This document shows positions 47,165-57,148 of a stretch of 64,000 nucleotides of DNA, one piece after another; the stretch's first letter is position 1; each line of letters opens with the position of its first letter. The notes under the pieces are model-generated. The model saw only the letters and a list, made by a program, of their open reading frames with translations. It did not search any database and was not told the DNA's origin. Source of the DNA: Rubrivivax sp. (GTDB taxonomy: Bacteria; Pseudomonadota; Gammaproteobacteria; Burkholderiales; Burkholderiaceae_C); NCBI GenBank assembly GCA_019635285.1, contig JAHBZS010000003.1, positions 1 to 64,000 of the forward strand, written 5' to 3'. Made by a program: the position numbers and the translations under genes.

Positions 47165-47791
47165 ATGGCTGTCGCCGAGCGCATCGACGCGCTGCCGCTG
47201 TTCCCCCTGCAGTCGGTGCTGTTCCCCGGCGGGCAGCTGGCGCTGAAGATCTTCGAGACGCGCTACCTGGACCTGGTGGCCGATTGCCTGCGCCGGCAGC
47301 GGCCCTTCGGCGTGGTCTGCCTGCTGCAGGGCGGCGAGGTGCGCAGCGGCCCCGGGGCCGTGCGCTTCGAAGGCAGCGGCGTGCTGGCGCGGCTGGACGA
47401 GGTGGACGGCGAGCAGCCCGGCCTGCTGCACGCGCGCTGCAGCGGCACGCAGCGCTTCCGCCTGGACGGCCCGGCCACGCAGCAGGCCGACGGGCTGTGG
47501 CTCGGCGACGCCGAGCTGCTGCCCGACGACACGGTGACCGTGCCACAGGCGCAGTTCCTGCCCACGGTGCGTGCGCTGGCCAACGCCATCGCCACGCTGA
47601 AGTCGCAGGGCACCGAGCCCTTCCCGCTGCCGCACCGGCTGGACGACGCCGGCTGGGTGGCCAACCGCTGGTGCGAGATCCTGCCGATCCCGCTGGCCGC
47701 CAAACAGAAGCTGATGGAGCTGGACGATCCGCAGGTGCGCCTGCAGCTGGTGCACGAATACCTGCGCGGCAAGGGCGTGGTCGGGGCGTAG
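47165..47791 (+). CDS. Lon-substrate-binding-domain protein
   Basis: The 208-residue protein is a stand-alone Lon N-terminal (PUA-like) domain: LPLFPLQSVLFPGGQLALKIFE, RYLDLVADCLR and the RRFGVVCLL-like strand are typical. It lacks the ATPase and protease domains of Lon. Homologues are found in many proteobacteria, with role unknown. It begins 19 bp after rapZ and may belong to the same transcript. Confidence 0.88.
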   Translation: MAVAERIDALPLFPLQSVLFPGGQLALKIFETRYLDLVADCLRRQRPFGVVCLLQGGEVRSGPGAVRFEGSGVLARLDEVDGEQPGLLHARCSGTQRFRLDGPATQQADGLWLGDAELLPDDTVTVPQAQFLPTVRALANAIATLKSQGTEPFPLPHRLDDAGWVANRWCEILPIPLAAKQKLMELDDPQVRLQLVHEYLRGKGVVGA

Positions 47792-47849
47792 CAGCCTGGG
47801 CCGCCCCGGCGCGACGGCCGATTTCTGCCGCCCCGGCGCCCCGCGGCGC

Positions 47850-48896
47850 TCAGCCCTGCAGCAGCTTGCGCACCGGCGCCGGCAGGCCCATGCGCAGCGC
47901 CTGCGGCAGCTCCACCCAACGCCCGGCCGGCAGCTGTGCGCTCAGCGCGTTCAGCCGCCTGGCGGACAGGCGCGCGGGCAGTTGCCAGCGCCACGGCTGC
48001 AGGCTCCAGTCGAAGTGCGTCAGCGCGTGCTGGATGGCCGGCAGCGCCTCGCCGCGGCCCGGCCAGCCGGCCAGCAGGCGCTGCAGCGCGTCGGGCGTGT
48101 CGAACTCCGGCAGGCTCCACAGCCCCGCCCACACGCCGGGCGACGGGCGCTGCACCAGCCACAGGCGCTGGCCTTGAGCCAGCCACAGCAGCGCGTGCGC
48201 GCGCGTGCCGCGGCGCAGGCGCCGCGACTTCACCGGATAAGCCTCGGGACGGCCCTGGGCATGGGCCACGCACAGGTCGGCCAGCGGGCAGCGCGCGCAG
48301 TCCGGCTGGCGCGCCGTGCACAGCGTGGCGCCCAGGTCCATCAAGCCTTGGGTGTAGGGTCCGGCCTCGTGCTCGGGCACCAGCGCCTGGGCCCGCTGCC
48401 ACAGCTCGCGCTCGTGCGCGGCCAGCGCCAGGTCGCCGTCGAAGCCGAGCGCACGGCTGAGCACGCGCTTGACGTTGCCGTCGAGGATGGCGACGCGCTC
48501 GCCGAAGCAGAACGCGGCGATCGCCGCGGCGGTGGAGCGCCCGATGCCCGGCAGTCGGGCCAGCGCCTCGCTGTTGCCGGGGAACACGCCGCCGTGCTCG
48601 CGCTGCACCACCTGCGCGCAGCGGTGCAGGTTCCGCGCGCGGCTGTAGTAGCCCAGGCCGCTCCACAGCGCCAGCACGTCGTCCAGCGGCGCGTCGGCCA
48701 GCGCCTGCAAGTCCGGGAAGCGCTGCAGGAAGCGCGTGTAGTAGTCGCGCACCGTGGCCACCTGCGTCTGCTGCAGCATGATCTCCGACAGCCACACGCG
48801 GTACGGGTCGCGCGTGTCTTGCCACGGCAGGCCCTGGCGGCCGAACTGCCGACGCCAGCGCAGCACGCGCTGCGCGATGTCCGGCGCAGGCGGCAT
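47850..48896 (-). CDS. mutY: A/G-specific adenine glycosylase MutY
   Basis: The 348-residue enzyme has SEIMLQQTQVATV, the helix-hairpin-helix LPGIGRSTAAAIAAF, and the 4Fe-4S ligands C-x6-C-x2-C-x5-C in CTARQPDCARCPLADLC. A C-terminal NUDIX-like domain for 8-oxoG recognition follows. It removes adenine opposite 8-oxoguanine. ATG 48896 shares one base with the stop of the dynamin-like gene (TGATG), so the two are coupled. mutM, which excises 8-oxoG itself, lies 2 kb away. Confidence 0.94.
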   Translation of the reverse strand: MPPAPDIAQRVLRWRRQFGRQGLPWQDTRDPYRVWLSEIMLQQTQVATVRDYYTRFLQRFPDLQALADAPLDDVLALWSGLGYYSRARNLHRCAQVVQREHGGVFPGNSEALARLPGIGRSTAAAIAAFCFGERVAILDGNVKRVLSRALGFDGDLALAAHERELWQRAQALVPEHEAGPYTQGLMDLGATLCTARQPDCARCPLADLCVAHAQGRPEAYPVKSRRLRRGTRAHALLWLAQGQRLWLVQRPSPGVWAGLWSLPEFDTPDALQRLLAGWPGRGEALPAIQHALTHFDWSLQPWRWQLPARLSARRLNALSAQLPAGRWVELPQALRMGLPAPVRKLLQG

Positions 48897-50866
48897 CAGG
48901 ATGCCTGGCTGCGCAACGGCAGTTCGTCGGCGTCTTCGCGCGCCGACGGCGCGGCGTGCGCGGCGGCCAGCGCCTGCTCGACCAGCGCGTCGAGCCGCCA
49001 TTGCGCGCCGGCCAGGCGCTTGTCCTGCTGCTCGACCTCGGCGATGCGCTGTTCGAGCTCGCCCGCCGCGGACTGGATGCGCTGCAGCGCCTCGTGCCGG
49101 TGCGCGAAGGCCTGCCGGCGCTCGCGCAGCTGCTGGTCGATCTGCGTGCTGGCGGCCTTGCTCCACTGCTCGACCGCGCCGGCCGCGGTCTCGAACACCA
49201 CCCGCAGCCTGGACAGCAGCAGGCGCTGGAACTGCTCGATCGCGCTTTCGCCCGACAGGCGCCAGGCCTGCAGCGGGCCGAGGTGGCGGCCGTAGCTGCG
49301 CTCGATCAGCGCCAGCTCTTCCAGCGGCGGCTCCCAGCGCGGCGCGTCGGCCAGCGTGAAAGCGAAGCCGAACTCGGCGTTCAGCTGCTGGTAGCTGGCC
49401 CGCAGCATCTGCTGGATCTCGTCGGCCTGCGCGCGCGCCGCCGCCAGTGCGGCGCGCAGCCGCTCGCACAGCGCGGCGAAAGCCTTGCGGGCGCCCAGCT
49501 GCAGCGCCGTGCCGGTCAGCTGCTCGCGCATCGCCGCCATCTCGTGGCGCAGCACGTCGCTGGACAGCGCGCCCAGCGCCTTGTGCACATGGCGCTGGTG
49601 CACGCTGCGCAGCGCCGACAGGCGCGCGTGGCAGCGCTCGAAGTCGCCCATCTCGGCGTCCAGACGGCCGAGCATCGCCCGCACCTTGGCCTGGCTCTTG
49701 CCGCGCAGGCCGCGAAGCTCGAGCATCTGCTCGGTGACATGACGCCGTCTTTCGGCCAGGCGGCGCGTGCTGCCCTGCCGCAGCGCCTGCAGCGTGGCGC
49801 CGGTGGCGCGCATCAGCAGCTCGCGCTGGCGCGGCAGCAGCTGCTGTGCCAGCGCGGCCTCCAGCGCGGGCAGGCCGCTGCGCTCCAGCGCGGCGGCGTC
49901 GCCGCCGATGCGTGCCGCCAGCGCGTCGCGCGCCGACAGCGGGTAAACACGCTCCAGCGGCATCTGCAAGGTTTGCGCGATCTTGCCGCGCTGCACCTCG
50001 AGCACCGCCGCCACGGCCGCCGGCGTCGACAGCGGGTCGTCCAGGATGTCGGTCTTGTTGAGCGCCACGAAGCGCTCCAGCGAGCCCTCGCACAGGTGCT
50101 CGTTCCAGAGGTCCAGGTCCGAACGCGACACGCCGGTATCGGCCGCCACCAGGAAGACGATGGCATGCGCCGCCGGCAGCAGGCCCAGCGTCAGCTCGGG
50201 TTCGGCGCCGACGGCGTTGAGCCCCGGCGTATCCACGACCACCAGGCCGCGCTGCAGCAGCGGATGTGGATAGTTGACCAGCGCATGCCGCCAGGCCGGC
50301 ACCTCGACGCTGCCGTCTTCCAGCCGCGGCGGGTTGTCCTGCGGCCGGCTGTCGTTCCAGAAGCCCAGCGACGCCGCCACCACGGTGCTCACGCGCCGCG
50401 TCTGCGTGACCAGGCTCAGCGCCTCGGCCAGGCCGTCGGGATGGCGCGGGTCCAGGCTCAGCCGCTGCCAGGCCTCGGGCTGCGCGCGCCATTCGGCGAT
50501 GGTGGTGTCGCCCAGGCGCGATTCGATGGGCAGCAAGGCCAGCTCGGCCGGGTGGCCGGCGTGGTACTGCAGTTCCACCGGGCACATGGTCGTGCGCCCG
50601 GGCGTGGCCGGCAGCACGCGCCGGCCGGCGTCGGCGAAGAACATCGCGTTGAGCAGCTCCGACTTGCCGCGCGACACCTCGGCCACGCAGGCCAGCACCA
50701 GCTTGTCGGCCTGCAGCTTGCGCTGCAGCACATCGATGGCTGCGCTGCTGGCGGCATCGCCCAGTTCCTGCTCGGCCAGGAACTGCGCCAGCGCGCGCAC
50801 GCGCCGGTCCAGCGCGTGCCGCCAGGCCGCGAGTGCGTCGAATTGGTCAGCCAGGGAGTGGTTCAT
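48896..50866 (-). CDS. Dynamin-family GTPase
   Basis: This 656-residue protein has a dynamin-type GTPase domain: G1 VAEVSRGKSELLNAMFF, G3 VVVDTPGLNAVG and G4 VALNKTDILDD. Long coiled-coil helices fill the C-terminal half (for example RQAFAHRHEALQRIQSAAGE). It has no membrane helix. Bacterial dynamins remodel membranes or protect them against phage, but its coupling to mutY, a housekeeping repair gene, is unusual. ATG 50866 is the only good start. The 119 bp to mutM contain no other gene. Confidence 0.88.
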   Translation of the reverse strand: MNHSLADQFDALAAWRHALDRRVRALAQFLAEQELGDAASSAAIDVLQRKLQADKLVLACVAEVSRGKSELLNAMFFADAGRRVLPATPGRTTMCPVELQYHAGHPAELALLPIESRLGDTTIAEWRAQPEAWQRLSLDPRHPDGLAEALSLVTQTRRVSTVVAASLGFWNDSRPQDNPPRLEDGSVEVPAWRHALVNYPHPLLQRGLVVVDTPGLNAVGAEPELTLGLLPAAHAIVFLVAADTGVSRSDLDLWNEHLCEGSLERFVALNKTDILDDPLSTPAAVAAVLEVQRGKIAQTLQMPLERVYPLSARDALAARIGGDAAALERSGLPALEAALAQQLLPRQRELLMRATGATLQALRQGSTRRLAERRRHVTEQMLELRGLRGKSQAKVRAMLGRLDAEMGDFERCHARLSALRSVHQRHVHKALGALSSDVLRHEMAAMREQLTGTALQLGARKAFAALCERLRAALAAARAQADEIQQMLRASYQQLNAEFGFAFTLADAPRWEPPLEELALIERSYGRHLGPLQAWRLSGESAIEQFQRLLLSRLRVVFETAAGAVEQWSKAASTQIDQQLRERRQAFAHRHEALQRIQSAAGELEQRIAEVEQQDKRLAGAQWRLDALVEQALAAAHAAPSAREDADELPLRSQAS

Positions 50867-50985
50867 GGGCACGCAGTTGGCGGCGCCGAAGGGCGTGGCG
50901 AGGCATGCTAATGCAGGGGTTCGCAGCCCGACCGGCGGCGAAACATCTGCTGACAACAAGCTTCGTGCAGCTTTGCGCAGAGTCG

Positions 50986-51837
50986 CTAACGCCGCTGGCA
51001 GACGGCGCAGAAATAGGTGGAACGCTGGGCCTGCACGATGCGCCGCAACGGCGCCCCGCAGCGCGGGCAGGGCTGGCCTTCGCGCCCGTAGACCTGCGCC
51101 TCGGACTGGAACGCGCCGGCCATGCCGTGGGCGTCGCTGAAGTCGCGCAGCGTCGAGCCGCCGAGTTCCAGCGCGCGCGCCAGCGTCTCGCGCAAGGCCG
51201 CCAGCAGGCGTTCGGCGCGCGGCAGGCTGATGCGATCGCTGCGCGTGCGCGGGTCGATGCCGGCACGGAACAGCGCCTCGCACGCATAGATGTTGCCGGC
51301 GCCCACCACCACCTGTCCGCCCAGCAGCAAGCTCTTGATGGCCACCTTGCGGCCGCGCAGCGCCGCATGCAGCACGCGCGGCGTCAGCGCCGCATCGAAA
51401 GGCTCGGCGCCGAGCCGCGCCAGCAGCGTGGCCGCCGGGTCGGCGTCCAGCGCGCGGCACCACAGCACCGCGCCGAAGCGGCGCGGGTCGGTCAGGCGCA
51501 GCAGGCCTTGCGTGGTGCCGAGGTCGAAATGGGCGTGAGGCCCCGGCTCGGAGGCGGCGTCCTGCAGCGCCAGCGAGCCCGACATGCCCAGATGCAGCAG
51601 CAGCCCGCCGTCCACGCCGGCCGGACCGGCCGCAGCGGCAGCGTCGCGCTGCAACGGCAGCCACAGGTACTTGCCGCGCCGCGTGGTCTCGCCCAGCCGC
51701 GAGCCGACCAGCGCCTGCGGCGCGATGCCCAGCGGCCAGCGCAAGGGCTTGCCGCAGCGCACCGACAGCACGCGCGCGCCGTGCAGGCGCGCGGCGATGC
51801 TGCGCCTGGTGACCTCGACCTCGGGCAGCTCCGGCAT
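50986..51837 (-). CDS. mutM: Formamidopyrimidine-DNA glycosylase MutM (Fpg)
   Basis: The 283-residue enzyme begins [13 protein letters not shown], with Pro-2 and Glu-3 as catalytic residues. [10 protein letters not shown] and the helix-two-turn-helix [16 protein letters not shown] follow. The C-terminal zinc finger [10 protein letters not shown]...YFCAVCQ (two CxxC pairs) is intact. It excises 8-oxoguanine and ring-opened purines. It diverges from the TPR-protein gene across 43 bp. Confidence 0.95.
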   Translation of the reverse strand: MPELPEVEVTRRSIAARLHGARVLSVRCGKPLRWPLGIAPQALVGSRLGETTRRGKYLWLPLQRDAAAAAGPAGVDGGLLLHLGMSGSLALQDAASEPGPHAHFDLGTTQGLLRLTDPRRFGAVLWCRALDADPAATLLARLGAEPFDAALTPRVLHAALRGRKVAIKSLLLGGQVVVGAGNIYACEALFRAGIDPRTRSDRISLPRAERLLAALRETLARALELGGSTLRDFSDAHGMAGAFQSEAQVYGREGQPCPRCGAPLRRIVQAQRSTYFCAVCQRR

Positions 51838-51880
51838 CGGCCCATTATGGGAGAATGAATTCGCATCCTCTGGAGAGCTG

Positions 51881-53716
51881 ATGACCGTCTCGAGCCTGCG
51901 GCGCTCCGCCGCATGCCGCTGGGCCGCAAGCGCGGCCCTCGTGCTTTTCTGCCTCGGTGCGCACGCACAACAGGCCGCCCCCGCCGCCTCAGGCGACGCC
52001 ACCGCGCAGGCCAAGCCGCCGGTCCTGAATTCCAACCTGGACGCGCCGCTGTTCTACCAGCTGCTCATCGGCGAGATCGAGCTCAGCGACGGCCAGGCCG
52101 GCAACGCCTACCAGATCATGCTGGACGCGGCGCGGCGCGGCCGCGACGAGCAACTGTTCCGCCGGGCCACCGAGATCGCGCTGCAGGCGCGCGCCGGCGA
52201 ACAGGCGCTGGCGGCCACGCGCGCCTGGCGCACCGCGCACCCCCAGTCGCTGGAGGCGATCCGCCTGCAGCTGCAGATCCTGCTGTCGCTGAACCGCCTG
52301 AACGAGCTGGGCGAACCGCTGCACGCGCTGCTGACGGCCACGCCGGTCGCGGAGCGCCCGGCGGTCATCGGCGCGCTGCCGCGCTTTCTGCAGCGCGCCG
52401 CCGACAAGCGCCAGGCAGCGACGCTGCTCGAGGAGGTGCTGCAACCCTACGTCGCCGATGCAAGCACGCGCGCCGCCGCGCAGGCGGCGATCGGGCGGGC
52501 CTGGCTGGCCGCCGGCGACGCGGAGCGCGCGCTGGCGCTGGCGCGCCGCATCCAGTTGGAAGACCCGATGTCCAGCGCCGGGCCGGTGCTGGCCCTGGAG
52601 CTGATGCCCACGCGGCCGGAAGCCGAGTCCCTGGTCGTCGCCTACCTGCGAGTGCCGAATGCCGAGATCGACGTGCGCCGTGCCTATGCCGGCACGCTGG
52701 TCACGCTGCAGCGCTACGCCGAGGCGATCGCCCAGCTCGAGGCCGTCACGCGCCAGCAGCCGGACCTGGCCGGCCCCTGGCTCACGCTCGGCGCCCTGCA
52801 GCTGGAGATGCGGCAGACCCAGGCCGCCGAGGCCTCGCTGCAGCGCTACGTGCAGCTGGCGCAGGCCCAGCCGGGCGGCGCGTCGCCCGCGAACACGGAC
52901 GACGACGATGACGACGAGGCCAGTCCCGGCGCCGGCGCCGGCGTGTCCGGCCAGGGGCTGACGCAGGCCTGGCTGCTGCTGGCGCAGGCCGCCGAGCAGC
53001 GCGGCGACTATGCCGCGGCCGAGGCCTGGCTGGCGCGCATCGACAACCCGCAGCGCGCGCTGGAGGTGCAGACGCGGCGCGCGATGTTGCTGGCGCGGCA
53101 GGGCCGCGTGGCCCAGGCGCGCGAACTGCTGCGCAGCCTGCCCGAGCGCAACGTCGCCGACGCCCGCGCCAAGCTGATCGCCGAAGCGCAGGTGCTGCGC
53201 GAAGTCAAGCAGTGGGGCGAGGCCTACGCGGTGCTGCAAGGCGCCAGCCAGCGCTTCCCCGACGACGTCGACCTGATGTACGAGCAGGCGATGATGGCCG
53301 AGAAGGTCGGCCAGCTCGACGCCATGGAGGCGCTGCTGCGCCGCGTGATCGCGCTGAAGCCCGACCACGCCCATGCCTACAACGCGCTGGGCTATTCGCT
53401 GGCCGATCGCAACCTGCGCCTGCCCGAAGCCAAGGGGCTGATCGCGCGCGCGCTGGAGCTGACCCCCGGCGACCCGTTCATCACCGACAGCCTGGGCTGG
53501 GTGGAGTTCCGCCTGGGCAACCGCGACGAGGCGCTGCGGCTGCTGCGCCAGGCCTACAAGGCGCGGCCCGACGCCGAAATCGGCGCCCACCTCGGCGAGG
53601 TGCTGTGGGCCATGGGCCGGCGCGACGAGGCGCGGCAGGTCTGGGCCGAGGTCGCCAGCCGCGATGCCGCCAACGACGTGCTGCGCGAAACCATGGTGCG
53701 GCTGAAGGCGCAGTAG
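51881..53716 (+). CDS. TPR-repeat exported protein of the lolB-ispE cluster
   Basis: This 611-residue protein has a signal peptide (cleavage near GAHAQQ) followed by tetratricopeptide repeats over most of the length; a typical unit is [20 protein letters not shown]. An acidic stretch [15 protein letters not shown] interrupts the array around residue 345. It lies directly upstream of lolB (stop and start overlap by one base), an order conserved in betaproteobacteria, so it is probably an envelope assembly factor, though its partner is unknown. Confidence 0.85.
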   Translation: MTVSSLRRSAACRWAASAALVLFCLGAHAQQAAPAASGDATAQAKPPVLNSNLDAPLFYQLLIGEIELSDGQAGNAYQIMLDAARRGRDEQLFRRATEIALQARAGEQALAATRAWRTAHPQSLEAIRLQLQILLSLNRLNELGEPLHALLTATPVAERPAVIGALPRFLQRAADKRQAATLLEEVLQPYVADASTRAAAQAAIGRAWLAAGDAERALALARRIQLEDPMSSAGPVLALELMPTRPEAESLVVAYLRVPNAEIDVRRAYAGTLVTLQRYAEAIAQLEAVTRQQPDLAGPWLTLGALQLEMRQTQAAEASLQRYVQLAQAQPGGASPANTDDDDDDEASPGAGAGVSGQGLTQAWLLLAQAAEQRGDYAAAEAWLARIDNPQRALEVQTRRAMLLARQGRVAQARELLRSLPERNVADARAKLIAEAQVLREVKQWGEAYAVLQGASQRFPDDVDLMYEQAMMAEKVGQLDAMEALLRRVIALKPDHAHAYNALGYSLADRNLRLPEAKGLIARALELTPGDPFITDSLGWVEFRLGNRDEALRLLRQAYKARPDAEIGAHLGEVLWAMGRRDEARQVWAEVASRDAANDVLRETMVRLKAQ

Positions 53717-54240
53717 TGCGGCGCCGCGTCCTGCTGCCGGCGCTGCTGCTGGCCGGCTGCGCGTCGGTGCCGGCGCCGCAGGGCGGCAGCAGCGTGTCGG
53801 GGCGCCTGTCCGTGCAGGTCGACGCCACCGCGGAGCGCCCGGCCCAGTCGCTCAGCGCGAGCTTCGACCTGCAGGGCAGCGCCGAGCGCGGCGAGTTGCG
53901 CCTGGGCACGCCGCTGGGCACGACGCTGGCGCTGGCGTCGTGGTCCCCCGACGAGGCGCGGCTGGCCACGCCGCAGGGCGAGCGCCGCTTCGCCAACCTC
54001 GAAGGGCTGTCGCGCGAGGTCTTCGGCGAGGCGCTGCCGCTGCGCGCGCTGCCCGACTGGCTGCGAGGCCGCCCGTGGGCGGGGGCGGCCGAGCCCGCCC
54101 GGCCGCTGCCGACCGGCCCGGGGTTCATGCAGCTCGGCTGGACCCTCGACCTGGCGCGCTTCGACGATGGCCTGCTGCAGGCCTGGCGCGCCGGCCCGCC
54201 CGCGGTGCGCCTGCGCGCGCAGGTGGACGCGGCGCCATGA
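53716..54240 (+). CDS. lolB: Outer-membrane lipoprotein LolB
   Basis: The 174-residue protein begins at GTG 53716, one base into the stop of the TPR gene. It has a lipobox LLLAGC (Cys about residue 15), and a LolA/LolB-fold sequence with VSGRLSVQVDA, FDLQGSAERGELRLGTPLG and WLRGRPW. LolB accepts lipoproteins from LolA at the outer membrane. Neighbouring ispE follows after 55 bp. Confidence 0.88.
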   Translation: MRRRVLLPALLLAGCASVPAPQGGSSVSGRLSVQVDATAERPAQSLSASFDLQGSAERGELRLGTPLGTTLALASWSPDEARLATPQGERRFANLEGLSREVFGEALPLRALPDWLRGRPWAGAAEPARPLPTGPGFMQLGWTLDLARFDDGLLQAWRAGPPAVRLRAQVDAAP

Positions 54241-54295
54241 GCGCGCACGCCCGCGCCCGGGCGCTCGGCACACGGCACGTCGCGCGGAGGCCCCG

Positions 54296-55153
54296 GTGAG
54301 CCTGCACGCCCTGCTCGACGTGCCGGCGCCGGCCAAGCTGAACCTGTTCCTGCACGTCGTCGGGCGCCGTGCCGACGGCTACCACCTGTTGCAGTCGGTG
54401 TTCGTGCTGATCGACTGGTGCGACCGGCTGCACTTCGAGCTGCGCGGGGACGGCGCGCTGGCCCGCCACGATCTGGGCGTGGCGTTGCCGGCCGACGACC
54501 TGTGCCTGCGCGCCGCGCGGGCGCTGCAGCAGCAGTCGGGCACCTCGCTCGGCGCCGACATCTCCGTCGACAAGCAGCTGCCGTGGGGCGCCGGCCTGGG
54601 TGGCGGCAGCTCCGACGCGGCGAGCACACTGCTGGCGCTGAACCGGCTGTGGGGGCTGCGCTGGCCGCGCGAGCGGCTGCTGGGCCTGGGCGCCACGCTG
54701 GGCGCCGACGTGCCCTTTTTCATCGGCGGGGACCACGCCTTCGTCGAAGGCATCGGCGAGAAGCTCACGCCGCTGGCGCTGCCGGCGCAGCGTTTCGTCG
54801 TCGTCAAGCCGGCCGCGTCCCTCGCCACGGCAGAGATCTTCGGCAGCCCCGACCTGACCCGGGACACCGAGCCTGTTATACTCACGGGCTCTCTTGCGAG
54901 CGCCGAGTTTGGCCGCAACGACCTGCAGCCAGTGGCTGAAGCGCGCTGTCCCGAGGTACGGGCGGCGGCGGAGTGGCTGAAGGGCCGCTTCGGCAACAGC
55001 CGGATGACAGGTTCGGGCAGCGCGGTGTTTGCAAGGGTCGGCATCGAAGAATCGTCCTTGGCGGCATGGCCGGCGCAGTCTCTGCCCGGCCCCTGGGTGG
55101 TTCGGAGTTGCCGCAGCCTGGACCATCACCCGTTGCGGGGCTGGGCCGGCTGA
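54296..55153 (+). CDS. ispE: 4-diphosphocytidyl-2-C-methyl-D-erythritol kinase IspE
   Basis: The 285-residue GHMP kinase has APAKLNLFLHVVGRRADGYH, the phosphate loop LPWGAGLGGGSSDAAST and C-terminal MTGSGSAVFA. It phosphorylates CDP-ME in the non-mevalonate isoprenoid pathway. GTG 54296 was chosen because GGAGG lies just upstream. tRNA-Gln and prs follow, a conserved betaproteobacterial arrangement. Confidence 0.95.
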   Translation: MSLHALLDVPAPAKLNLFLHVVGRRADGYHLLQSVFVLIDWCDRLHFELRGDGALARHDLGVALPADDLCLRAARALQQQSGTSLGADISVDKQLPWGAGLGGGSSDAASTLLALNRLWGLRWPRERLLGLGATLGADVPFFIGGDHAFVEGIGEKLTPLALPAQRFVVVKPAASLATAEIFGSPDLTRDTEPVILTGSLASAEFGRNDLQPVAEARCPEVRAAAEWLKGRFGNSRMTGSGSAVFARVGIEESSLAAWPAQSLPGPWVVRSCRSLDHHPLRGWAG

Positions 55154-55191
55154 GAACGGTTGGAGGGCACGGCGCGAGCCGGGTCCTGTGT

Positions 55192-55268
55192 AGGGGAGTC
55201 GCCAAGTTGGTTAAGGCATCGGATTTTGATTCCGACATGCGAGGGTTCGAGTCCTTCCTCCCCTGCCA
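55192..55268 (+). tRNA. tRNA-Gln (TTG)
   Basis: Acceptor AGGGGAG pairs with CTCCCCT; the D arm includes GCCAAGTTGGTTAAGGC, the anticodon loop is TTTTGAT (anticodon TTG), the T arm GAGGGTTCGAGTCCTTC, and GCCA is encoded at 55265-55268. It lies between ispE and prs. Confidence 0.95.
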
Positions 55269-55344
55269 AACACAGTCTTCGACCGCCGGGCGGTGACCCA
55301 GGATTGACCGAGGCAGCGCCTCGAACGCGACGAAAGAGGACCAG

Positions 55345-56307
55345 GTGCTGTTCAACACCGTGCTGTTTACCGGCAATGCCAATCCGGTGCTGGCGCGCGA
55401 GATCGCGTCGCAGCTGGGGGTGGAACTGGGCCACGCGCTGGTCGGCCGCTTCTCCGACGGCGAGGTGCGGGTCGAGGTGCAGCAGAACGTGCGCGCGCGC
55501 GACGTCTTCGTCATCCAGCCGACCTGCGCGCCGACCAACGAGAACCTGATGGAGCTGTGCATCCTGGTGGATGCACTCAAGCGCGCCAGCGCGCGGCGCA
55601 TCACCGCGGTGGTGCCCTACTTCGGCTACGCGCGGCAGGACCGCCGGCCGCGCTCGACGCGCGTGCCGATCAGCGCCAAGGTGGTGGCCAACATGATGCA
55701 GAGCGTCGGCGTCGAGCGCTTGCTGACGATGGACCTGCACGCCGACCAGATCCAGGGCTTCTTCGACATCCCGGTGGACAACATCTACGCGTCGCCGGTG
55801 CTGCTGTCGGACCTGAAGAGCAAGAACTATCCGAACCTGGTGGTGGTGTCACCCGACGTCGGCGGCGTGGTGCGCGCGCGCGCGCTGGCCAAGCAGCTGG
55901 GCTGCGACCTGGCGATCATCGACAAGCGGCGCGCCAACCCGAACGAGTCCGAGGTGATGCACGTCATCGGCGACATCGACGGCCGCAACTGCGTGATCAT
56001 GGACGACATGATCGACACCGCCGGCACGCTGGTCGCCGCGGCCGAGGTGCTGAAGCAGCGCGGAGCCAAGCGCGTCTTCGCCTATTGCACGCACCCGGTG
56101 TTCTCGGGGCCGGCGATCGACCGCATCCGCGAATCGCAGATGGACGAGGTGGTGGTCACCAACACCATTCCGCTCAACGACCGGGCCAAGGACAGCAAGA
56201 ACATCCGGCAGCTGTCGGTGGCCTTCCTGTTCGCCGAGACTATCCGGCGCATCAGCGACGGCGAGTCGGTGACCTCGCTGTTCGCGGAGCAGAACAACAA
56301 CTTCTAG
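55345..56307 (+). CDS. prs: Ribose-phosphate pyrophosphokinase
   Basis: The 320-residue enzyme contains the PRPP synthetase signatures [27 protein letters not shown] and the pyrophosphate loop [19 protein letters not shown]. It makes PRPP from ribose-5-phosphate and ATP for purine, pyrimidine, NAD and histidine synthesis; the his genes are 4 kb downstream in this window. The start is GTG 55345 after AAAGAGGA. Two terminator hairpins follow. Confidence 0.95.
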   Translation: MLFNTVLFTGNANPVLAREIASQLGVELGHALVGRFSDGEVRVEVQQNVRARDVFVIQPTCAPTNENLMELCILVDALKRASARRITAVVPYFGYARQDRRPRSTRVPISAKVVANMMQSVGVERLLTMDLHADQIQGFFDIPVDNIYASPVLLSDLKSKNYPNLVVVSPDVGGVVRARALAKQLGCDLAIIDKRRANPNESEVMHVIGDIDGRNCVIMDDMIDTAGTLVAAAEVLKQRGAKRVFAYCTHPVFSGPAIDRIRESQMDEVVVTNTIPLNDRAKDSKNIRQLSVAFLFAETIRRISDGESVTSLFAEQNNNF

Positions 56308-56317
56308 GTGAAAGAGC

Positions 56318-56340
56318 GGGCTCGCATTGCGAGCCCTTTT
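56318..56340 (+). terminator. Rho-independent terminator after prs
   Basis: GGGCTCGC (56318-56325), loop ATT, GCGAGCCC (56329-56336) and TTTT form a strong stem with a short U-run 11 bp after the prs stop. Confidence 0.8.
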
Positions 56341-56346
56341 GGGTGG

Positions 56347-56368
56347 CGGGCCTTCGGCCCGTCTTTTT
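56347..56368 (+). terminator. Second terminator hairpin between prs and rplY
   Basis: CGGGCC-TTC-GGCCCG (56347-56361) is followed by TCTTTTT. It is tandem to the first hairpin and may serve as a backup or attenuator for rplY. Confidence 0.75.
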
Positions 56369-56406
56369 GGGCGCCTGGTCGCGGGCGCCGTTCATTGGAG
56401 TGACAC

Positions 56407-57054
56407 ATGAAGTTCGTCGCATTCGAGCGTACGCAGCAGGGGACCGGAGCGAGCCGCCGCCTGCGCGCCGCCAACAAGGTGCCCGGCATCGTCTACGGGG
56501 CCGGCACGCCGGCCATGATCGAGCTGGACCACAACGCGCTGTTTTACGCGCTGAAGAAGGAAGCCTTCCATTCTTCGATCCTGGAGATGGAGCTGTCGGG
56601 CAACGTGCAGAAGGTGCTGCTGCGCGACTACCAGATGCATCCGTGGAAGCAGATCATCCTGCACATCGACTTCCAGCGCGTCGACGAAACCACCCGGCTG
56701 CACAAGAAGGTGCCGCTGCACTTCGTGAACGAGGAGAACTCGGTCGCCGTCAAGACCGACAAGTGCCTGGTCAACCACGTGCAGACCGAGCTCGAGGTCG
56801 AGTGCCTGGCCTCGCAGCTGCCCGAGTTCATCACCATCGACCTGGGCCACCTGGTCAAGGGCCAATCGATCCACGTCAACGAGCTGAAGCTGCCGGCCGG
56901 CATCAAGGCGGTGAAGCACGGCTCGCTCAACCCGGTGATCGTCTCGGCCAACCCGCCGCGCGAGGAAGAAGAAGCCGCGGCTGCCGCTCCGGTGGTGGCC
57001 GCCGCCCCGGCGCCGACCAAGGCGAAGAAGAGCGAGAAGCAGAACAAGAAGTGA
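56407..57054 (+). CDS. rplY: 50S ribosomal protein L25 (Ctc type)
   Basis: The 215-residue protein is the long L25/Ctc form: an N-terminal 5S-rRNA-binding domain ([26 protein letters not shown] is split into short blocks in the family) and a C-terminal TL5 domain, ending in an Ala/Lys-rich tail ([18 protein letters not shown]). GGAG precedes ATG 56407. It binds 5S rRNA. The gene lies between terminators, so it has its own promoter or depends on read-through from prs. Confidence 0.93.
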   Translation: MKFVAFERTQQGTGASRRLRAANKVPGIVYGAGTPAMIELDHNALFYALKKEAFHSSILEMELSGNVQKVLLRDYQMHPWKQIILHIDFQRVDETTRLHKKVPLHFVNEENSVAVKTDKCLVNHVQTELEVECLASQLPEFITIDLGHLVKGQSIHVNELKLPAGIKAVKHGSLNPVIVSANPPREEEEAAAAAPVVAAAPAPTKAKKSEKQNKK

Positions 57055-57073
57055 CCCGGCCTCCGCTGGCGCC

Positions 57074-57104
57074 AAGCCCCGCCGCCGGCGGGGCTTTTGC
57101 TTTT
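57074..57104 (+). terminator. Terminator after rplY
   Basis: AAGCCCCGCC (57074-57083), loop GCC, GGCGGGGCTT (57087-57096) and a following TTTGCTTTT form a GC-rich hairpin with a T-rich tail 20 bp after the stop. Confidence 0.8.
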
Positions 57105-57148
57105 GGGGCCGCCCTAGAATTCCGCCACGCAAAGACACGGGACTGCGC

